64,000 bases of DNA from Cryphonectria parasitica EP155 (Eukaryota; Ascomycota; Sordariomycetes; Diaporthales; Cryphonectriaceae): assembly GCF_011745365.1 (NCBI RefSeq), contig NW_024468911.1:3776759-3840758 (forward strand), read 5' to 3'. The notes under the pieces are model-generated. The model saw only the letters and a list, made by a program, of their open reading frames with translations, did not search any database and was not told the origin of the DNA. Within the stretch, counting starts at the first letter, position 1. The number at the start of each line of letters is the position of its first letter. The position numbers were made by a program, and so were the translations under genes. Of this stretch, positions 59,563 through 64,000 are shown in pieces.

Positions 59563-61566
59563 TGCGAAGATGTGATATTACGGATGAACAAACGATACGA
59601 TGTACGACACGACACGACGACAGCTGACGATATCTTGAGGCGATGGTGTGATTGGTTGGAAGGTTGTGCAAGGTGGCGATGGTGACTGTGCCTGATGGTA
59701 TGGTCCGGATGATGGATGATGAGGATGTTGATGTCCCAGAAGAGGAGGATGGTGTCTGTTATGATGAAGATGACGATGACTATGTTGTGTGTTGTCTTTT
59801 GATGAGGCAGACCAGACCAGGCTTGCAGGGTGTCCAGTACCGAGGATACAAGATGCGAGAAGAGGGGGTGAAGAGAGGAGAGAGAGAGGGGGCGGGCCGC
59901 GTGTACAGACGGCAGGGTTCTCCTGAAAACTCGGATTTTCGGTCGAGATAACTTGGGCTGCACGCACGGCACAAAGAGAGCGGTGTCACGTTGGGACCTT
60001 GAGGGTTTGGGATATTTGTGGGGCCTCTCGTATGGTCACGAGAATGACTGTCGCAGTTGCAGTTGCAGTGCAGATGAGGGCTTGTGAGGGGATGGTGCTT
60101 GCTGATGATGATGATGGGCTCTCTTTGGATGATGCTCGGCGACCATCCCTTCCTGCCCCTTGTCTGGCCCCGCCCTCCTTTATCATGAGCGAGGTCGGGG
60201 AGTCTGCAGCCCCGAAAAGGCCTGGTCGGCGATTGCCGGGTTATACCGGTCCTACATTGTCACACTTCCAAACTGGCATCTGGGACGACCACTCCAAAAG
60301 GGAAGGCAGGATGCTATCTCGAGATGCATTCCAAGATGCATAGACCTCTGGGAATAAAGCATTTCCAGCAGTGCCCGCGCGGAGTATTTTGACAGTTGTT
60401 GTGATTCAATATCCTGATTGCGTGCTGGTTTTTCTTCTTTTTGGGGGGTGGATAAAACGGGTTTCGAAAGATGGATCGAACGAGACGAATCAATTCGTTT
60501 TGATCTCCCGGGCTGGTGGGGAAAGAGGAAGGATAAGAGAGGGATATGGCTTGTTGGTGGGGGGTTTTTGGGGGTGTGGGGCAGGGAAGTGCTCTGGAAG
60601 CCCCCCCCCCCTACTCTTGCTCATGCTAGTGGAGCTTACAAGCCGGATCACAGCGCATATCTGCCGCGGGTCCCCGGGGGGGGGGGGGCGGCTGGGGACA
60701 CAGACACTCTCCTCTCTTTCTCTTGTTGGTACTGTACTATCACATGGTACAGCCCGATATCCAAGTTTTGATGGACCGATGTCGCGGTCCAGCCAGCGAA
60801 CATATTTCCCTTGTGTCTCTTGCACAAGTGTCAAATGGTCTTATCCGTCTGCAGCAGAGTGGAAAGATGGTCGAACGGGCTAGTAGTCCTTCGGGTTTTG
60901 GGAATTTTGGTGTGGTTTTTCTTCTTGGCCTTATCTCTTGACTCGGGGCTTCATCCCAGCCAACCCAACCCCTTCAAAAGCTTTTCTTCTCTCTTTTCGC
61001 TTTCTTTCACAGCTCCAGCATCTTCCTTGAGATATCCACTAGAAAGAACGAGTGGATGATTGAATATTGCACAGCCTCATCTAGTATGTCACTGCAGTTA
61101 TAATCTTGTACACACATCAGAGACACTGGTGCAGCGCGTCGTCGTCATTTAGTGACGTGGTATGAGACGATCATATGCCCTCAAATCCACAGCCGGTATT
61201 TCTCTTCCAACCACCCCCCTCAGGAGCGGAAAGCAACGAACAAAATACAAGGCTTGTGGTTGTGAAAAGGAAAGAAGTAACTGCATAATATGTACTACTT
61301 TTGTACTCGAAGTGGACTAGCGGTGTCTAGTTGGCGAGTTTTCATTCCGTAATCGCCTTCTTTTTCAATGTGACTAAGCACCCATCTCGACTCATCCCGC
61401 TCTCTCTCTCTCTCTCTCTTTCTCTTTTTTGCGCTTGCCTTGGTGAAGCACTTGCCTCTTGAGCATCCTATCCTCTTGAATGGTCCTCACTGTTTCGGAA
61501 GGCAGGCAGGCATCGAGATTTGTGAAGGCCACAGAAACTGCACATTGTACACAGAAAAGGAGAGCC
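59563..61566. promoter_or_regulatory. Divergent promoter region of cdo1 and ssu1
   Basis: The 2.0 kb between the two divergent start codons holds both promoters. It has a C11 tract (60601-60611), a G13 tract (60676-60688) and a (GAT)n-rich patch near 59710-59785. Whether the promoter is truly shared is not shown by sequence alone. Confidence 0.5.
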
Positions 61567-63375
61567 ATGGCGATGAGACGTTCATCCCACGACGGCAACT
61601 CAGTCCTCACACAGCAGGCTGACGCCACCTCCTCGTCCAGTGGTGGCAATGGTGATGGCAATGGTACACACCACATCAATACTACGCTCGAGACCAAAGC
61701 AGCGACCAAGGAGGAAGTAGGTTGGCGGAGAATCGTCCGAAACTTCACGCCCTCGTGGTTTGCCGTCAACATGGGCACCGGCATCGTCTCCATCCTGTTC
61801 CACTCCCTGCCTTACACCACCTCGTGGACCACCTATGTTGCCTATGTCTTCTTCGCCATCAACGTCGCACTCTTCCTTGTCTCCACTGGCATCACCATTG
61901 CCCGCTACGTCTTATACCCCGAGATATGGACCGCAATGGTCAACCACGCGGGCCAGAGCCTGTTTCTAGGCACATTCCCCATGGGTTTGGCAAGTAAGTA
62001 CAGTACCAACCCGAGCGGATCAGACCAAGACACGGCACCCCCTCTCTTTTCCCCCCTTCCAATTCGTCGTCGTTCCTCCTATTACCCTTCTTCCATCCCT
62101 CTCTGCCAATCCAATTTGGTCTCTTCCTATCTACAACGCAGTAGTTGCTGCATGAGGGAGGCACAATTGATAACTCCCTGCATTCCACCACTCCTCGCTT
62201 CCCTCCGGGTAACGAAAATGTTGTACATTAGAGACTGTATCGTATGCACGATGATAAGTGACTGATACGACGTTACCGCAGCGATCATCAACATGATCGT
62301 CTTCTCGTGTTCACAGTGGGGCGACGGAGTGGTCTACTTCGCATGGGCCTTGTGGTGGCTCGATGTTGTTCTGTCTCTCGCCTGTTGCATCTCGATGCCC
62401 TTCATGGTGTAAGCCGGTTTTCCGAGTTTCCTGATTGCTTTTTCCTCCATGTCCCACTTCTCTCCTTCTCATTTTGCTCGGTGCATTCATGGTCCTAACA
62501 TAGTGACCCTCTTCTTTCCACCCCATTCTCTAGCCTCCACAGACACAGGCCCCAGCTGCAGCAGACGACAGCCGCCCTCCTCCTTCCTGTGGTCCCCGCC
62601 GTAGTTGCCTCCGCTTCGGGCGGCATTCTCGCTGCCCATCTGCCGTCCCGCGACCACGCCGTCACCACCCTCGTCGCTTCCTACGTTCTCTGGGGGCTAG
62701 GCGAGGCCTTTACCATGTGCATCCTCGCCATGTACTTCCACCGCCTTATGGTCCATCACCTCCCCCCGCGCGAGCTCATCGTCTCTGTCTTTCTTCCCGT
62801 CGGCCCCCTCGGCCAGGGCGGCTTCGCCATCCAGCAGCTTGGCAGTACCGCCGCCGCCCTGGACTTTCTGCCGTTGACCACTGGTGCTGACGCCGGTTTG
62901 AACGGCGGGCAGGTGCTGCGAGCCCTCGGTGTCTTTCTCGCCCTGGTCATGTGGGGTGCCGGGCTGGGCTGGCTCGTCCTCGCTGCCACGAGCATCGCCA
63001 CTACGCAGAGCTTCCCCTTCAACATGGGCTGGTGGGGATTCACCTTTCCCCTGGGCGTCTTCGCCACCTGCACCGGCATGCTCGCCCAGGAGCTTGACAG
63101 CCTCTTCTTCAGAGTAACAACTATGGTGAGTTGGTTCGTCCGTTACTTACCTGGCAGCCGACTGGCCAGTCAGTTAGACAGTCCACCACGAGGCTAATCT
63201 TTGGGGGGCAATCCTGTCGACCGGCCAGATCTTTTCCATATCCGTGATCCTCCTCTGGCTCCTCGTTGCAGCTAGGACCCTTCTGAAGGCCCGGACCGGC
63301 GAGATCTTCGTCGCACCCTGCTTGGCTGATCTGCGGCCCAAGACGCAACAGGCCGACGCGGACCGGACGGTCTAG
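61567..63375 (+). CDS. ssu1: Sulfite efflux pump Ssu1 (TDT family)
   Basis: Four exons (61567-61993, 62282-62408, 62534-63125, 63229-63375) give 430 residues. After a Ser/Gly-rich N terminus comes RNFTPSWFAVNMGTGIVSIL, the strongly conserved first helix of Ssu1/Mae1 proteins, then LYPEIW and QSLFLGTFPMGLATIINMIV across the first splice. Later helices include LVASYVLWGLGEAFTMCILA, VFLPVGPLGQGGFAIQQLGS and FNMGWWGFTFPLGVFATCTG, as in the tellurite-resistance/dicarboxylate family. About ten membrane helices are expected. The C terminus has ARTLLKARTGEIFVAPCLAD. Ssu1 exports sulfite across the plasma membrane and gives sulfite resistance; dermatophytes use it to secrete sulfite that breaks keratin disulfides. 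An in-frame ATG at 61480 would add 29 residues; 61567 has the better context (GCCATGG). Confidence 0.93.
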
Positions 63376-64000
63376 AGAAGGGCTGTCCGTTAGACACGAC
63401 AGCACTGCACATACACAGTAAGTCCCAGCGCTCTCCAACCCAAGTCCAAAGCGCCTCACGAGACTTGGGATGTCTTAACCACTAGGTTTGTCGTCGCTCC
63501 GTCATAGAACAGAGCTGGGACATGACAAAATGTCTAGGTAGGGCAGCATCATCCTGCCTATATCTCGTGTAACACCACCCATTAACATACAGCCCTCCTA
63601 CCCCATACTGCGGATTCAACACCCGTAAAGAAAGAAATAAAGAAAAGGTTTCGTCTTCGCGATGCATATCATCGGTGCCATTGTTTGGCACAATCAATAC
63701 ATAACCATAAAATCAGGGTCGATTGCGATTCAATCTGCCTAAGTTCGTAAAAATGCCTGCGGAAAGATCAGCCATCGCATGTCAAGCAATGTTCTACACA
63801 AGCCCAATGGATCCTTCAGGTTGACACCCATGACATCTGAAGCTTCATCTGCAGCCTCATTTTACGGTGAAACATTAGAGTCGCCGGCGATTCCGTGCCT
63901 CGGCACAGCCAGATATAGAAGTTCTATAGACGTTCTAGAAAGGAAGGAAGAAAGGAAATAAGCATCCCGTCCTTATCTTGGACTGCTGCAGAGTCCGGGA
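63376..64000. other. 3' region of ssu1 to window end
   Basis: Contains the ssu1 3' UTR region. No gene is seen in the remaining bases. Confidence 0.5.

Noticed and set aside
1..64000. CRISPR arrays, rRNA, bacterial-type operons or intact transposons
   Set aside because: No spaced direct repeats, ribosomal RNA core sequences, transposase or reverse transcriptase motifs were seen; all tandem repeats are simple or coding minisatellites.

Overview
The window is nuclear DNA from a filamentous ascomycete (Pezizomycotina, most likely a Sordariomycete). The evidence is many short introns (about 50-215 nt, GTRAGT-type donors, CAG/TAG acceptors), large pyrimidine-rich intergenic stretches, and a gene set that includes a chitin synthase with a C-terminal DEK-type domain, an Msb2-type signalling mucin, a histone H4 variant and an Ssu1 sulfite pump. 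I see no rRNA, tRNA, CRISPR array or intact transposon. Most genes had to be rebuilt by splicing by eye; the exon coordinates are given in each entry and all phases were checked for consistency.

Left part (1-9.9 kb): the 3' end of a chitin synthase (+), then three minus-strand genes: an omega/Ecm4-type glutathione transferase with a mitochondrial presequence, the ubiquitin-activating enzyme E1 (uba1) and a six-exon FKBP12 prolyl isomerase. A gene-poor 10.5 kb stretch follows (9.9-20.4 kb), upstream of a 1132-residue Msb2-like mucin (20.4-23.8 kb) whose stalk carries a 12-bp minisatellite.

Middle (25-46 kb): a Dal5-type MFS transporter (+) ends 165 bp from the end of a ribokinase gene (-). 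Then come a 961-residue zinc-finger-like regulator (-), a 6 kb gene-poor block, a membrane-anchored GNAT acetyltransferase (+), a divergent histone H4 variant (-) and the lipocalin-like survival factor Svf1 (-). Svf1 shares a 674-bp divergent promoter region with mitochondrial ribosomal protein uL11m (+).

Right part (48-64 kb): a Hal4/Sat4-type protein kinase (+), mitochondrial Hsp10 whose first coding exon is only the ATG (+), a small GNAT protein (-), and a divergent pair: cysteine dioxygenase (-) and the Ssu1 sulfite exporter (+). That pair forms a plausible two-gene module that oxidises excess cysteine to sulfinate and exports the resulting sulfite.

The most interesting non-genic signals are seven exact copies of the decamer TACTATGGTA (both strands), all between genes, and thirteen G or C homopolymer tracts of 11-16 nt, all outside exons. 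I did not find an obviously undescribed multi-gene system. The best leads are the H4 variant, the Cdo1-Ssu1 pair and the repeated decamer.
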